A stretch of 64,000 bases of DNA from Geobacter sp. UBA5730 (GCA_002419465.1 DIGE01000001.1:4636-68635), one strand, 5' to 3'; counted from the stretch's first letter, positions 7,645 to 18,060 are shown. The notes: generated by a model from the letters alone, not told the origin. Made by a program: numbers and translations.

Positions 7645-8513
7645 GCTGCCACCTCCTGAACCCGCAGGTCGTCATGCACCAATTCCCGCAGCTTCATCTC
7701 TACAAACTTGGCAGTATTGCCGGAGGAGGCGCAACCGGCGCAGGCCTTACGGAAGGCGATCTGCACGGTATCGTTTTCGATATCCACCAGCTCCAGATCA
7801 CCGCCGTCTGCCAGCAACATCGGACGGATATCCCGTTCCAGAACCTCCTGCACCAGCTGCATCTTCTTAAGATTGGAAAGCTTGCCGGTTTTGGGCTGCG
7901 GCTGGTTGGCCTGCTGGCCCAGCACCTCGGCAATCAGCTCCTTGATCTTGGGAATACAACCGCCACAGGCGCCACCAGCCTTGGTGAAATGGGTCACCTG
8001 TTCGACCGTGGTCAGCTTGTTGGTTTCAATCACCTTCTTGATAAAGGTATCCGTAATACCGAAACATTTGCAGACCAGCGTCCCCTCATAGTCGGGATAG
8101 GCATGGCCGTGATCATGCTCGGCGTCGTGTTCAGGCACCTCCAGACCACGGTACTTGAAGATCGCCACCTCCAGCGCCTCCTGGCCCATTACCGAGCAAT
8201 GCATCTTCTCTTCCGGCAGGCCGCCCAAAAACTCGGCAATATCCTGGTTACTGACCGCCAGAGCCTCGTCCAGGGTCTTGCCCTTGACCATCTCGGTCAG
8301 AGCCGAGGAAGATGCGATCGCACTGGCACAACCAAAGGTCTGAAACTTGGCGTCAACAATCTTTTCCTTCTTCTCATCCAACTTCAGGTACAACTTCAGT
8401 GCATCACCACAGGCCAGGCTGCCTACCTCGCCGACAGCATCGGCTTCCGGTATATCCCCCACATTTCTGGGATTTAAAAAATGATCCTTTACTATTGGTG
8501 TGTAGTCCCACAT
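7641..8513 (-). CDS. nifU: Three-domain Fe-S cluster scaffold NifU
   Basis: The 290-residue protein has the classical NifU layout. An IscU-like scaffold domain occupies about 1-125 (MWDYTPIVKDHFLNPRNVG, conserved cysteines in GSLACGD, FGCASAIASSS and HCSVMG). A BFD-like [2Fe-2S] domain follows near 145-200 with CKCFG and CGGC cysteine pairs. The C-terminal NifU domain has the cluster ligand motif CAGCASSG. The start is ATG 8513 preceded by GGAGG with a suitable spacer; the frame upstream of it has no such site. It is co-transcribed with nifS. Together they build Fe-S clusters for the many metalloproteins of this kind of bacterium. Confidence 0.94.
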   Translation of the reverse strand: MWDYTPIVKDHFLNPRNVGDIPEADAVGEVGSLACGDALKLYLKLDEKKEKIVDAKFQTFGCASAIASSSALTEMVKGKTLDEALAVSNQDIAEFLGGLPEEKMHCSVMGQEALEVAIFKYRGLEVPEHDAEHDHGHAYPDYEGTLVCKCFGITDTFIKKVIETNKLTTVEQVTHFTKAGGACGGCIPKIKELIAEVLGQQANQPQPKTGKLSNLKKMQLVQEVLERDIRPMLLADGGDLELVDIENDTVQIAFRKACAGCASSGNTAKFVEMKLRELVHDDLRVQEVAA

Positions 8514-8616
8514 GATACTTCCTCCAGTTGGTAGCAATGCTGTTCATGGTAAAACGCAAACACAACAGGTGCCTATTACAAGTAAAGACGTGTGATCTGC
8601 CACAAACCAGTCAACC

Positions 8617-10035
8617 CTACCCCAGAATAAACTGCTTGCCGGCACCCATTACCTCAGCCAAACGGGCCTCGTTGGCGGCCTCTCCGTACAGCCTCACCAC
8701 CGGTTCGGTGCCGGACTTGCGGAACAAGAGCCAGGCCCCATCCTCAAGCAACAACTTCACGCCATCCATCGTTACAACATTGACAACCCTACTGCCTGCT
8801 ATTTCACCAGGGATTGCTGCAACCTTTTGCGGATAGGCCCGCTCAAGCTCCTGAGAAAGCCGCAGGTTGTCACGGCGGGTAATAAAACGGCCCACCTCCC
8901 CATAGAGATGTTCTAGCAATTCTCGTACCGTCTTACCTTCACGCGCCACCATTTCAGCCACCAGGAAGCAGGCCAAAATGCCGTCCTTCTCCGGTACATG
9001 TCCCTTAATGGTCAACCCTGCACTTTCCTCACCGCCAATCACGATCTTGTCCTGACTGATCAGATCGCCGATGTACTTAAACCCTACCGGCGTCTCGTAC
9101 ACCGGCACCCCGTGTTTTTTGGCCACGGCATCAACAAAATGCGAGGTTGCGACACTGCGGGCCACACCGCCACTCAACTTGCGAACCCGGATCAGGTAGT
9201 CCAGCAACAGGGCGATGATGTAGTTGGGTTCAATATAGCTGCCATCGGCGTCCAGAATACCGAATCGGTCGGCGTCACCATCGGTAGCCAACCCCAGCCG
9301 GATGGTTGGATCGTTTCTCACCAAGCTGATAAAATCAGGAATATGGGCTTCAGACGGTTCAGGCGGCTGACCGCCAAAGTACGGGTCGAGGTGGTCATTG
9401 ATAATGGTGTAAGGAATAGCGCGTTCTTTGAGCGGCTGGTCCAGATAGCCACGGGCCGTACCATACAGCGGGTTTAACCCCAGCTTCCCGATACCCTTCA
9501 AGGCATCAAAATCCACCTTCTGTTCCAAGGCGGCCAGATAGGCCGGCCGGGGATCAATAGTTTCCACAAGGCCGCGAGACTTTGCTTCAGCAAGTGGAAC
9601 TTCGCGATAGCAAACCTCACCCAACATCTGGTTGGCCCGCTGCTCGATATCCTTGGTGGTCTCCGGCAAAGCCGGCCCGCCCCAGGCTGGTGAAAACTTG
9701 ATCCCGTTGTACTCTGGCGGATTGTGGCTGGCAGTAAAATTGATGCCGCCAGCAGCGCCACGCCGCAGAATCTCGAAAGAAATCACCGGCGTCGGTACAT
9801 CCCGGCCACACAAAAAAACCTTGATGCCGGCACCCGCCAGCACCCCGGCCGCTTCTTCGGCGAATCTGCTTCCCATGAAGCGTGTGTCGCGGCCGATCAC
9901 AACTCCTTTATCAGCCTCTCCTGCTGCCCGCAGGTGATCAGCGATGGCCTGGGTTACGATCTTGACATTATCAAACGTAAAATCCTCGCAGAGAATCCCC
10001 CGCCATCCCGATGTGCCAAAGGTGATGTGACTCAT
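8617..10035 (-). CDS. Phosphoglucomutase/phosphomannomutase family protein
   Basis: The 472-residue alpha-D-phosphohexomutase interconverts hexose 1- and 6-phosphates. Visible motifs are FGTSGWRGI at the N terminus, the catalytic phosphoserine loop INFTASHNPPEYNGIK, the metal-binding loop ATDGDADRFG, the sugar-binding GGEESAG and the phosphate-binding RKSGTEPVVRLY near the C terminus. All four functional loops are intact. Start ATG 10035 has GGAGG five bases upstream. Substrate (glucose, mannose or glucosamine phosphate) cannot be assigned from motifs alone. The gene stands alone, transcribed away from the PxxKW gene. Confidence 0.9.
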   Translation of the reverse strand: MSHITFGTSGWRGILCEDFTFDNVKIVTQAIADHLRAAGEADKGVVIGRDTRFMGSRFAEEAAGVLAGAGIKVFLCGRDVPTPVISFEILRRGAAGGINFTASHNPPEYNGIKFSPAWGGPALPETTKDIEQRANQMLGEVCYREVPLAEAKSRGLVETIDPRPAYLAALEQKVDFDALKGIGKLGLNPLYGTARGYLDQPLKERAIPYTIINDHLDPYFGGQPPEPSEAHIPDFISLVRNDPTIRLGLATDGDADRFGILDADGSYIEPNYIIALLLDYLIRVRKLSGGVARSVATSHFVDAVAKKHGVPVYETPVGFKYIGDLISQDKIVIGGEESAGLTIKGHVPEKDGILACFLVAEMVAREGKTVRELLEHLYGEVGRFITRRDNLRLSQELERAYPQKVAAIPGEIAGSRVVNVVTMDGVKLLLEDGAWLLFRKSGTEPVVRLYGEAANEARLAEVMGAGKQFILG

Positions 10036-10161
10036 GCCGCCTCCTGAAAACATAATAGGACAGCTTTTATCTTTAAAGACTAATACAGCATGACGGCGCC
10101 GTCAAGACAAACAGACAGCTCAAAACAGTTCGCCGGTCATCACTGCAAACTCTTTTTGATG

Positions 10162-10191
10162 TTGACTTTTTCTTTTCGAAATTGCTACAGT
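10162..10191 (+). promoter_or_regulatory. Predicted promoter of the PxxKW gene
   Basis: TTGACT (10162-10167) and TACAGT (10186-10191) are separated by 18 bases, and the -10 box is extended by TGC. The transcript would start about 35 bases before the ATG at 10235. Confidence 0.5.
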
Positions 10192-10234
10192 TTACTTCTG
10201 TCTTAGCTGAATCATATCGGAGGAGGAAGAAGGA

Positions 10235-10528
10235 ATGCAGTGTCAAACCGTACTTGCAGGTACCGAGTGTACCTTTTGGGGTAAACAAGGGTGTGTATTT
10301 CCCGAAGGATCCTGTCAGACCATTGTTGAAAATTGTGAAGGCTGTGAGCGAATCGTCACTGGCACCATCGGTCAGGTGTGTGGCGCCTATCCGGCTCCGG
10401 CCAGAAAATGGGCCAACGGCATCTGCAACTTTGCCACCCACGTCAAGGTTGAAATCAAGATTGAAGACCTCAAGGTTAACCCCCTTAAGGCTTCCAAAAA
10501 GGCTTCGGGCGGCAGCAAAAAGAAGTAA
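10235..10528 (+). CDS. PxxKW family cysteine-rich small protein
   Basis: The 97-residue protein has eight cysteines in its first 70 residues (CQTV, ECTFW, GCVFPEGSC, NCEGCERI, VCGAYP, ICNFA) and the eponymous motif PARKW. It ends in a lysine-rich tail (KKASGGSKKK). Families of this name are known mainly from deltaproteobacterial lineages and have no assigned function; the cysteine spacing suggests metal or cluster binding. No signal peptide is visible, so it is probably cytoplasmic. A strong purine-rich ribosome binding site (GGAGGAGGAAGAAGG) precedes the ATG, and a strong terminator follows, so it is monocistronic and probably well expressed. Confidence 0.85.
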   Translation: MQCQTVLAGTECTFWGKQGCVFPEGSCQTIVENCEGCERIVTGTIGQVCGAYPAPARKWANGICNFATHVKVEIKIEDLKVNPLKASKKASGGSKKK

Positions 10529-10559
10529 GCGAACCCGACAGCAGGTGTGTACCATCCAG

Positions 10560-10588
10560 GGGGAGCCAATCATGGCTCCCCTTTTTTT
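10560..10588 (+). terminator. Rho-independent terminator after the PxxKW gene
   Basis: An eight-pair stem GGGGAGCC/GGCTCCCC with a six-base loop is followed by seven T residues. Confidence 0.88.
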
Positions 10589-10605
10589 ACGGGGAGAAAC
10601 CAGCC

Positions 10606-11055
10606 ATGTCCTTTGACAGCCTTACCTGCCCTGCGTGCGGCACGTTGGTCCGCCGTTATCGCAACCCGATTCCCACCGTGGATATTGTTATCGAGGTTGC
10701 CGGCGGAATTGTCCTGATCGAACGAAAAAATCCGCCCTTTGGCTGGGCTCTGCCGGGCGGCTTTGTGGAGTATGGCGAGTCGCTGGAACAGGCGGCAAGC
10801 CGCGAGGCTCGGGAAGAGACAGCCCTGATAATCAGGAACCTGCAACTACTGGGCTGCTATTCCGATCCAGTCAGAGACAGCCGGATGCATACCATTTCGA
10901 CCGTCTTTGTGGCGCAGGCATCCGGCACGCCGCAGGCAGCCTCCGATGCCCTGAACGTGCGGGTTTTCAGGCCGGATCAACTCCCGGAAAAACTCTGCTT
11001 TGACCATGGCCGAATGCTACAGGACTACCTTATCTGGAAAGCCCTTCGCTACTGA
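10606..11055 (+). CDS. Nudix hydrolase with N-terminal zinc-ribbon-like pair
   Basis: The 149-residue protein hydrolyses a nucleoside diphosphate linked to another group. The Nudix box runs from GGFVEYGESLEQAA to SREAREETAL at about 49-72, with the catalytic REXXEE glutamates present; the usual glycine after EE-x is alanine. A CPACG motif at residues 9-13 is a half zinc-ribbon. Substrate is unknown; ADP-ribose or oxidised nucleotides are common for this size. The start ATG follows the upstream terminator by 17 bases, with GGGGAG close by. Its last 26 bases overlap the end of the convergent GGDEF/EAL gene. Confidence 0.85.
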   Translation: MSFDSLTCPACGTLVRRYRNPIPTVDIVIEVAGGIVLIERKNPPFGWALPGGFVEYGESLEQAASREAREETALIIRNLQLLGCYSDPVRDSRMHTISTVFVAQASGTPQAASDALNVRVFRPDQLPEKLCFDHGRMLQDYLIWKALRY

Positions 11056-13438
11056 CTGAATGCCAATTTTGAAGTAGCATCTGATACGCCTGCTCGGCCG
11101 GCACAGGCTTGCTGAACAGAAACCCCTGCACCTGGTCACAATTGTTTTCCCGCAAAAACTCCATCTGTTCCTCAGTCTCCACACCCTCGGCGATCACCTT
11201 GAGCTTAAGACTGCTGCCCATGGCAATAATGGCAGTGGCGATGGCCGCATCGGTGGCACTCTTCTCCACGTCACGCATAAAGCTTTTATCGATCTTGAGC
11301 GTGTTGACCGTAAACCGTTTCAGGTGGGCAAGGGAAGAGTAGCCGGTACCAAAATCGTCGATTGAGATATGAATTCCCAGCGCAGTGATTTCATTCAGAA
11401 CCGTGACTGCATAGTCGGGATTCTGCATAATAACACTTTCGGTGATTTCAAACTCCAGACAGTCGCCAGACATGCCGGTTTCCGCCAGGACAGTCCGGAC
11501 CAGATCCATCAAACTGGTATGCTGCAACTGATAACCAGACAGGTTTACCGCCATGCGTAACCCTTGCATACCTTGACCATGCCACTCAACATTCTGTCGA
11601 CAGGCCTCCCGCAGCACCCACTCGCCCAGTTCCATAATCAGGCCACTTTCTTCGGCCAGTTGAATGAATTCAGTCGGCGCCAACAACCCCAGCTCGAGGT
11701 GTTGCCAACGTACGAGCGCCTCCAAAGCCATGATCCGGCCACTGGACACATCCAACTTGGGTTGGTAATACAACCGGAACTCACCTCGATCCAGACCTTT
11801 GCGCATGGAGTTGGCGATGGTAAAACGCCGGGAAGCGTTCTGATCCATATCATTGGCGTAGAACTGGTAGTTATTCCTCCCCAGGGCCTTGGCGTGGTAC
11901 ATGGCGATGTCAGCCTTCTGCATCATGGTTTCCATGTCATCTTCATCGTCAGGATAGACGCAGACTCCCCCGCTGGTGGTAACAAACAGCTCATGATTGC
12001 GGATCGAAAACGGCTGCATCAACTCAGCCAACAGCTTATCGGCAAGATGCCGAACGTCGGACTGGTCTGCAACATTCACCAGGAGCAGAATAAACTCATC
12101 ACCACCGATCCGGGCCACGGTATCGGTCTCCCGCAGACACCCTTTGAGACGTTGGGCGATCATACGCAGCAATTCATCGCCCACCGCATGGCCCAGGGTG
12201 TCGTTAATGATCTTGAAACGGTCCAAATCCAGAAACATCAGGGCGAAGCGTGAGTTCATCCGATGGGCAAGAGCCTTGGCCTGTTGCATCCGGTCATACA
12301 ACAGCATCCGGTTGGGCAGACCGGTCAGCATGTCATGGTGAGCGAGATTGACCAACTCTCTCTGGACCAGGTTCCGCTCGGAGATATCATGACAAACTCC
12401 CCAGACAACCTGTTCCACTCCCCCTTCATGGCAGAGCGTCAGACTTACCTCGGTATCAATCGGACGATCAGACCCGGAAGGGACGAACTGCAACTCAAAA
12501 TGGCCGCCCGGCTCGCCTTTAAGCACCTTTGCAAAATGCCGATACAATAGTTCCTGACCATCGGGACCGGCCAGGTCAAAGATGCTAGAGGTCTCGACTG
12601 CCTCCTGTCCCAATCCCAGCAGATTACAACCGGCCTGATTCAGGTAGAGCAGGGTACCATCCAGACGGCAACAAAAGATCAAATCATGGGCAGAGGTGAT
12701 AAAACCTAGCAACGCCGCTTCACTTTCCTGCACCTTGCGTTGATCAGCACGGATCTTGCCCATCAAAAAAGCGCCGAAAAAAGCGATGATGGTATTCAGT
12801 CCCGCCACCCAAAACCACATCAGCACCTCAAACAGCACTGAGGGGGTGTCCTCCTCCATAAACGGCATCCTGATGGAGGGGATCAGATCCATCTGCTCGG
12901 CACTCAGCAGCAGCCCATACAACAACGCACCAATAGCCCCGATTCCCCATACCTCCCGTTTTTTTTCAAACAGGAAGGCTGCCTCCAGGGAGACCAGCAG
13001 ATAGGCTGGCCAAAACCAGCTAACGACACCACCACTCCAGTGTACAGCGGCAGTCACAAACAACAGATCGAGTATCACCTGCAGATAGATCAACAAACGG
13101 CAGCTCTGCAAAAACTTGCAAGGCATCGATATTAACGGATACGCAAGAGCAAAAAAGATCGTGACCAGCTTGAGTGAACTACTCCACTGTTCAAAATGGA
13201 AGATCGGCAGGTCAATACCGGCAGGTTGCAACAAAAACTCGGCAAACAGAACATATAACCACAGCAGTGCCAGCATGAGCCAACGGGCTCGCAGCATGAT
13301 ACTGACCCGCACACACTGTTCATCCAGACGATCCCTGAACGAACGCTGGTCTGTACTGTTCTGCAACAGACGCGACAGCGAGCCAAACCAGGCTGGACGA
13401 TTCGGGGAGTCTTCTGAAAGATTGAAGAGTGGTTCCAT
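11030..13438 (-). CDS. Membrane-bound PAS-GGDEF-EAL cyclic-di-GMP protein
   Basis: The 802-residue protein has an N-terminal membrane region of about six helices (residues 50-235), a PAS sensor domain (about 240-360), a GGDEF diguanylate cyclase domain with an intact active site (ARIGGDEFILLL) and an EAL phosphodiesterase domain. In the EAL part the key motifs are all present: ALEALVRW, VNLSGYQL, FEITES, DDFGTGYSS, KIDKSF and AEGVET, so breakdown of c-di-GMP is probably active. Both activities may be switched by the membrane or PAS sensor. It is the last gene of a tolC-mqnA-GGDEF/EAL unit, six bases after mqnA. Signal unknown. Confidence 0.92.
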   Translation of the reverse strand: MEPLFNLSEDSPNRPAWFGSLSRLLQNSTDQRSFRDRLDEQCVRVSIMLRARWLMLALLWLYVLFAEFLLQPAGIDLPIFHFEQWSSSLKLVTIFFALAYPLISMPCKFLQSCRLLIYLQVILDLLFVTAAVHWSGGVVSWFWPAYLLVSLEAAFLFEKKREVWGIGAIGALLYGLLLSAEQMDLIPSIRMPFMEEDTPSVLFEVLMWFWVAGLNTIIAFFGAFLMGKIRADQRKVQESEAALLGFITSAHDLIFCCRLDGTLLYLNQAGCNLLGLGQEAVETSSIFDLAGPDGQELLYRHFAKVLKGEPGGHFELQFVPSGSDRPIDTEVSLTLCHEGGVEQVVWGVCHDISERNLVQRELVNLAHHDMLTGLPNRMLLYDRMQQAKALAHRMNSRFALMFLDLDRFKIINDTLGHAVGDELLRMIAQRLKGCLRETDTVARIGGDEFILLLVNVADQSDVRHLADKLLAELMQPFSIRNHELFVTTSGGVCVYPDDEDDMETMMQKADIAMYHAKALGRNNYQFYANDMDQNASRRFTIANSMRKGLDRGEFRLYYQPKLDVSSGRIMALEALVRWQHLELGLLAPTEFIQLAEESGLIMELGEWVLREACRQNVEWHGQGMQGLRMAVNLSGYQLQHTSLMDLVRTVLAETGMSGDCLEFEITESVIMQNPDYAVTVLNEITALGIHISIDDFGTGYSSLAHLKRFTVNTLKIDKSFMRDVEKSATDAAIATAIIAMGSSLKLKVIAEGVETEEQMEFLRENNCDQVQGFLFSKPVPAEQAYQMLLQNWHSVSSEGLSR

Positions 13439-13444
13439 GATTCG

Positions 13445-14269
13445 TTACACTTTCAGAAAGAGTGGCTGGGCGGCAGCCTTGATGAGGCCAAGCTCCGTTG
13501 CCAAGGTATAAAAACGGTTCAGACCAGCCAGATGCCGTTCATCAAGCCGATAGGTAATGTGCCGCCAATACTCGGCCAAAAGTCCTGCCCCCATCCATTG
13601 GGTCTCAGGAGCAACAGCGGCAAGCTGCTCCAATCGTCCGGGCATCTGGTCACGGGCCTGATCAAGCAGGGCCAGCAACGCGTGCAGATTTTCCGGTTCC
13701 CGTGCTACAGCCGATTGTGTAACCTGCCAGAGTGCAAAGACAAACGGTAGCCCGGTCATCTCTTTCCAGGCAGCTCCCAGGTCATAACAGTAGGGCGCGT
13801 CCCCTTCCATTGCTGCCCGCAAGGCGGCGTCGCCAATCAACAGCACCCCTGGCGCCAGAGTCAACGCTTCGCGCCAGGGCAAACGGGAGGATTCAATACT
13901 GCACCCCGAAAGTCCCCAGTGGCGTGTCAGCAGAATCTCAAGCAGCACCACCGACGTAGCAGATTCGGAGGTAACCAGCAAACGCTCGGCACCCAGTTCC
14001 TGCACCGGCCGGTTGGTCAGCAGCAGCACGCTCTGCACCGGTCCATCAGAACCGATACAGTGGCCTGGCAGCACACAATACTGATCTGCGTGACGGGCAA
14101 ATTCAATGGATGACGAAATGCAGAGGTCAATCTCCCCGGCAGCCAAAGCAGCATTCAGCTGCGCCGGCACACCGTGATCAAGCGAAATCCCCGTGCCCGG
14201 CAACCGATTTTCTATCTGCAGCAAGAGTGGTCTGCAATTGGCATAATCTATCCAGCCGACCTTCAACAT
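13445..14269 (-). CDS. mqnA: Chorismate dehydratase of the futalosine menaquinone pathway
   Basis: The 274-residue protein has the periplasmic-binding-protein-like fold of MqnA/MqnD: KVGWIDYANCRPLL at the start, DLCISSSIEFARH and TSVVLLEILL in the middle. MqnA removes water from chorismate to give 3-enolpyruvyl-benzoate, the first step of the futalosine route to menaquinone. Chorismate comes from the aro genes a few kilobases away on the same strand. Length is normal and the ATG overlaps the tolC stop. MqnD is the closest alternative, but the SSSIEFA region and length favour MqnA. The other mqn genes are not in the window. Confidence 0.86.
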   Translation of the reverse strand: MLKVGWIDYANCRPLLLQIENRLPGTGISLDHGVPAQLNAALAAGEIDLCISSSIEFARHADQYCVLPGHCIGSDGPVQSVLLLTNRPVQELGAERLLVTSESATSVVLLEILLTRHWGLSGCSIESSRLPWREALTLAPGVLLIGDAALRAAMEGDAPYCYDLGAAWKEMTGLPFVFALWQVTQSAVAREPENLHALLALLDQARDQMPGRLEQLAAVAPETQWMGAGLLAEYWRHITYRLDERHLAGLNRFYTLATELGLIKAAAQPLFLKV

Positions 14270-15774
14270 CAGCGCACCTGCCTGTAGAGTGCCTCGGCAT
14301 CCTGCTCAACCATCCGGATCTGCTGCTGCTCCAGCAGCTCCCCGGTGGACTTCCAGAGCTGGGTTACGGCATTTGCATAGGCGGTCTGTGCCTTGATCTG
14401 GTTATTTTTTGCCGTGGCCAGCTCGTTTTCCACATCCAGCACTTCCTTGTTGGTGGCCAACCCCACCTCAGCCTTACGCGCAAAAGCCTTGAAACGCTCC
14501 TCTGCAAAGGCCCTGCCCCGATCTGTCACCTCGATCTGCTTGTAATAGGCACCAACGGCCCGCACGGCAGAACGCACCTCATTCGCCACCAGTTCCTCCT
14601 GATTCCGCAGCTTGAGGACTGCCTGATCCACCTTGAGACGGTTTTTACGATATTCATTTTCTGCTGCCCGATTGCCCAACGGAAACGCCAGAGCCAGCCC
14701 GACACTCCAGTTGGGGTAATCGCCGGAGCCGAGGCGATCCATATCCCTGGAATAGGTAGTAGCCAGACCAGTGGCAGCCGCAGAGGCCGAAAGGGTCAGA
14801 TCAGGCAGGGTCCGATTCCCTGAAACCCGCGTTTGCAATTCAAGGAGCTCAAGCGTGCGCTTCAGCTCTCTGACCTCTGGTCGGCGAGCAATGGCCGACT
14901 GGATCTGCTCCTGCTCGGAAAGCTGATAAGCGGCCCTGGATGGCGCTTCAACGATCTCCAGTTCGCCAGCCTGCTCAAGCTGCAACAGTCGCCGCAAAAG
15001 GTCGATCTGGTCACTCACCGCCCGCTCAGCGTCGATCAGCTCCTTTTCCCGTGTGGCCACCCCAAACTCCGCATTCAGAATCTCCATGGCCGGCATTACC
15101 CCGGCCTTGACCCTGGCCTGGGTTTCAATCAGAATCTTACGTGCCAGCTCCAGGGATATCTTTTTCACCTGCCGTTCCTCACGCAGACTGTACAGCGTGT
15201 AATACTCTGTACGCACCTGGGCTACCACGGTGTTCAACCTGGCATTAAACTGTTCAAGCGAGGTATTTTTGCCAAGTCTGGCCGTATCAATAGCCAGCTC
15301 GGTAGCCTCGCGTCCCAGATTTTTCAGCAATGGCTGGCTAATGGTTACTCCCAGACTGGACTGCCAATAAGAAGAAAACCCCGTAGTGCCGGAGGCATCG
15401 CCACGGATATAAGTGTTATTGAAACCCAGGATAGCCGTGCCACCGGTGAAAAAAAGCTGGCTCAGCCCGGCATTCAATTGTGTGCTGCGATCAGCCATCC
15501 GCTCCGGCGGTGAAAGCGTAAATGAACGGATACTCGTACTATCGGCATAGTCAGCCAGCAACTGCAGGTTAGGATCGTAGATAGCACGGCTTTTCTGGTA
15601 TTCTGCCTCTTGCTGGGCCGGGTTGTACCGCTCGACCCGCACATCCAGATTCCTTTCCACCGCCGCCTTGACTGCATCAGCCATGGTCAGACGCACCGGT
15701 GAGGACTCCACGGCGTGGCTCACCCGTGGGACAGCTACAGCAAAAAGCAGGCAGAATACAATACGTTTTCTCAC
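14269..15774 (-). CDS. TolC family outer-membrane efflux protein
   Basis: The protein of about 501 residues has a signal peptide (KRIVFCLLFAVAVPRVSHA) and the paired-repeat pattern of outer-membrane efflux proteins: long amphipathic helices rich in Ala, Glu and Arg, and GLSQLFFTGGTAILGFNN-like beta segments. It should form a trimeric channel through the outer membrane. No inner-membrane pump or adaptor gene is adjacent. I choose GTG at 15774 because GAGGTG sits six bases upstream and the signal peptide begins with Arg-Lys-Arg; a GTG at 15807 in the same frame lies against a hairpin. It starts the unit that continues into mqnA. Confidence 0.82.
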   Translation of the reverse strand: MRKRIVFCLLFAVAVPRVSHAVESSPVRLTMADAVKAAVERNLDVRVERYNPAQQEAEYQKSRAIYDPNLQLLADYADSTSIRSFTLSPPERMADRSTQLNAGLSQLFFTGGTAILGFNNTYIRGDASGTTGFSSYWQSSLGVTISQPLLKNLGREATELAIDTARLGKNTSLEQFNARLNTVVAQVRTEYYTLYSLREERQVKKISLELARKILIETQARVKAGVMPAMEILNAEFGVATREKELIDAERAVSDQIDLLRRLLQLEQAGELEIVEAPSRAAYQLSEQEQIQSAIARRPEVRELKRTLELLELQTRVSGNRTLPDLTLSASAAATGLATTYSRDMDRLGSGDYPNWSVGLALAFPLGNRAAENEYRKNRLKVDQAVLKLRNQEELVANEVRSAVRAVGAYYKQIEVTDRGRAFAEERFKAFARKAEVGLATNKEVLDVENELATAKNNQIKAQTAYANAVTQLWKSTGELLEQQQIRMVEQDAEALYRQVR

Positions 15775-15815
15775 GTTCAACACCTCATGCACCAACAATC
15801 CCCCCACAACGCAAT

Positions 15816-15840
15816 AAGGGCGGGATCGGCTCCCGCCCTT
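15816..15840 (-). terminator. Hairpin between gcvH and tolC
   Basis: A perfect ten-pair stem AAGGGCGGGA/TCCCGCCCTT with loop TCGGC. The T-run on the minus strand is short (TTATT), so termination may be partial. It closes the aro-acc-gcvH transcript. Confidence 0.6.
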
Positions 15841-15862
15841 ATATCACAGAAGATATTCAGCT

Positions 15863-16252
15863 TTACATGTCTTTGTTGTCAACATAATCCAGATAGTCAT
15901 CAGCCGACATCAACCCTTTCAGCTCATCAGGGTCATCCAGGCTGATCTCCACAAGCCAGCCGCCGTCGTAGGGGTCATCATTGACCAGGGACGGGTTGTC
16001 GAACACCTCGTGGTTCACCTCCAACACGGTGCCGCTGAAGGGGGCATACAACTCGGCCACCGTTTTGCGGGCCTCGATGGCACCCATCGAGTCCTCCTGC
16101 TCCACTTCATCCCCGGCCTCCGGCAACTCCACCGATGCCACCAGCCCCAACTCTTCCTGAGCGTAGTCGGTAAGTCCCACGACGGCACGGCGGCCTTCCA
16201 CGCGGACCCAGGTATGCTCACGTGAATACTTGAGTTCTTCAGGAAATTCCAT
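15863..16252 (-). CDS. gcvH: Glycine cleavage H-like lipoyl protein
   Basis: The 129-residue protein matches GcvH along its length: YSREHTWVRVEG, VGLTDYAQEELG, VELPEAGDEV, then the lipoylation region EARKTVAELYAPFSG with the lysine expected to carry lipoate, and LVNDDPYDGGWLVEI. GcvH shuttles the aminomethyl group of glycine on its lipoyl arm. No gcvT or gcvP is in the window; the gene instead ends the accB-accC unit, three bases after accC. It may therefore also act as a lipoate carrier in lipoyl assembly. The lysine context (EARK) differs from the more usual ESVKA, noted as a small deviation. Confidence 0.88.
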   Translation of the reverse strand: MEFPEELKYSREHTWVRVEGRRAVVGLTDYAQEELGLVASVELPEAGDEVEQEDSMGAIEARKTVAELYAPFSGTVLEVNHEVFDNPSLVNDDPYDGGWLVEISLDDPDELKGLMSADDYLDYVDNKDM

Positions 16253-16255
16253 AGA

Positions 16256-17596
<1,341 letters not shown>

Positions 17597-17604
17597 GGTG
17601 GCTC

Positions 17605-18060
17605 CTAGATTTTCTCGACAACAAACAGGGGCTGCCCGTACTCAACCGGCTGGGCGTTCTCCACACAGACTTTGACAATCTTGCACCTGAACTCGGCCTC
17701 TATCTCGTTAAACAGCTTCATCGCCTCTACCAGACAGATCACCTGCCCCTTTTCCACCACCTGCCCGACTTCGGCAAAGGGGGCATCATCAGGGGACGGT
17801 GAACGGTAGAAGGTACCGACAATGGGCGAATTGATGGTTTCACCGGGCTCAACCACCACCGCAGGTGCGGCGACGGCCACCGGAGCGGCCATCTGCATCG
17901 GTGCCTGCATATAGGCCTGGGCAGGAGCCGCCATCTGAATCATCTCGGCCTGCTGGCCGCGCTTGATGACGATCTTTTCGTCGGCGTTGTCCATCTCGAA
18001 CTCGGTGATGTCGGTCTCGGTAATCATTTTTATCAACAGTTTCAGATCCTTAATTTCCAT
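17605..18060 (-). CDS. accB: Biotin carboxyl carrier protein of acetyl-CoA carboxylase
   Basis: The 151-residue protein has the typical AccB layout: N-terminal helical part (MEIKDLKLLIKMITETDITEF), an Ala/Pro-rich flexible linker and a C-terminal biotinyl domain with the biotinylation motif VEAMKLFNEI, plus the thumb region SPIVGTFYRSPSPDDAPF. The start ATG 18060 is preceded by AAGGAG at six bases; an ATG two codons earlier is too close to that site. It delivers carboxybiotin between AccC and the carboxyltransferase. Confidence 0.94.
   Translation of the reverse strand: MEIKDLKLLIKMITETDITEFEMDNADEKIVIKRGQQAEMIQMAAPAQAYMQAPMQMAAPVAVAAPAVVVEPGETINSPIVGTFYRSPSPDDAPFAEVGQVVEKGQVICLVEAMKLFNEIEAEFRCKIVKVCVENAQPVEYGQPLFVVEKI

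Noticed and set aside
6472..8513. Part of a nitrogen-fixation cluster
   Set aside because: No nitrogenase or nif regulatory genes nearby; NifU/NifS proteins serve general Fe-S assembly in related bacteria.
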